12,693 nucleotides of DNA. Source: JAQUCI01 sp964553255 (GTDB taxonomy: Bacteria; Bacillota_I; Bacilli_A; Erysipelotrichales; Erysipelotrichaceae). The stretch lies in NCBI GenBank assembly GCA_964553255.1, contig CAZKJS010000041.1, positions 1-12,693 of the forward strand, read 5' to 3'. This document shows, piece by piece, positions 12,649 through 12,693 of this stretch. A program made the translations under genes and the position numbers. The notes under the pieces were generated by a model. It did no database searches, was not told where the DNA came from, and worked only from the letters and a program-made list of their open reading frames with translations. The stretch's first letter is position 1. Each line of letters begins with the position of its first letter.

Positions 12649-12693
12649 TTATACTTTAATTACCGTAAACTTGTTATCTTTGACATCAATTTT
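12649..12693 (-). CDS. Probable C-terminal end of an unidentified gene (partial)
   Basis: The minus strand from the window edge reads 14 open codons (ending Asn-Lys-Phe-Thr-Val-Ile-Lys-Val) and then two consecutive TAA stops, immediately followed by the terminator hairpin at 12617-12647. A stop two bases ahead of a terminator is what the end of a real gene looks like. The other minus frames close early or would end further from the hairpin. Nothing about function can be said from so few residues. Confidence 0.4.
   Translation of the reverse strand, partial: KIDVKDNKFTVIKV

Noticed and set aside
1..12693. Apparent abundance of GATC sites
   Set aside because: By eye it seems above base-composition expectation, but GAT and ATC codons and Asp/Ile usage can explain it; a codon-preserving shuffle would be needed.
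1..12693. Mobile elements, CRISPR arrays, tRNA or rRNA genes, defence genes
   Set aside because: No transposase, spaced direct repeats, cloverleaf or rRNA-like sequence was recognised; nearly all DNA is assigned to conserved chromosomal genes.

Overview
The window is about 12.7 kb of AT-rich bacterial DNA that is almost entirely coding. It looks like a chromosome segment of a low-GC Gram-positive bacterium (Bacillota, class Bacilli in the broad sense). The evidence is the Firmicutes-type order rpsB-tsf-pyrH-frr-uppS-cdsA-dxr-rseP, strong AAGGAG-type ribosome binding sites, and sigma-A-like promoters. TGA is a stop codon (dxr, cdsA, uppS and the aminotransferase end in TGA) and tryptophan is TGG, so code-4 Mycoplasma/Spiroplasma relatives are unlikely. 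Erysipelotrichales-, RF39- or Acholeplasma-like groups are possible, but species cannot be read from the sequence.

Region 1 (1-8275, minus strand) is one long operon read right to left: a promoter and structured leader at about 8274-8130, then rpsB, tsf, an intrinsic terminator, pyrH, frr, a hairpin, uppS, cdsA, dxr, rseP and galE, ending at hairpins at 14-70. It links translation (S2, EF-Ts, ribosome recycling factor), UMP supply (PyrH), isoprenoid and undecaprenyl carrier synthesis (Dxr, UppS), phospholipid precursor synthesis (CdsA), intramembrane proteolysis (RseP) and UDP-sugar interconversion (GalE). Spacing is tight: ATGA overlaps join uppS-cdsA and cdsA-dxr, and several stop codons lie in or beside the next ribosome binding site.

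Region 2 (8276-10065, plus strand) is proS, divergent from rpsB, with its own promoter and a terminator shared with the next gene. In many Firmicutes proS follows rseP; here it sits on the other side of the cluster in the opposite direction, and galE occupies the position after rseP.

Region 3 (10064-12693) holds a flavin-reductase-like protein (minus), a ribulose-phosphate-epimerase-family enzyme that resembles AlsE more than Rpe (plus), a class I aminotransferase (minus), and the probable last codons of another minus-strand gene at the right edge. Convergent pairs share bidirectional hairpin terminators that overlap their stop codons.

No mobile element, CRISPR array, tRNA, rRNA or clear new multi-gene system is visible. 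The most interesting points are the 119-residue charged tail on ribosomal protein S2, the structured rpsB leader with a possible pseudoknot, the palindromic promoter between the flavoprotein and epimerase genes, and a cluster of ACCGT motifs around the aminotransferase promoter.
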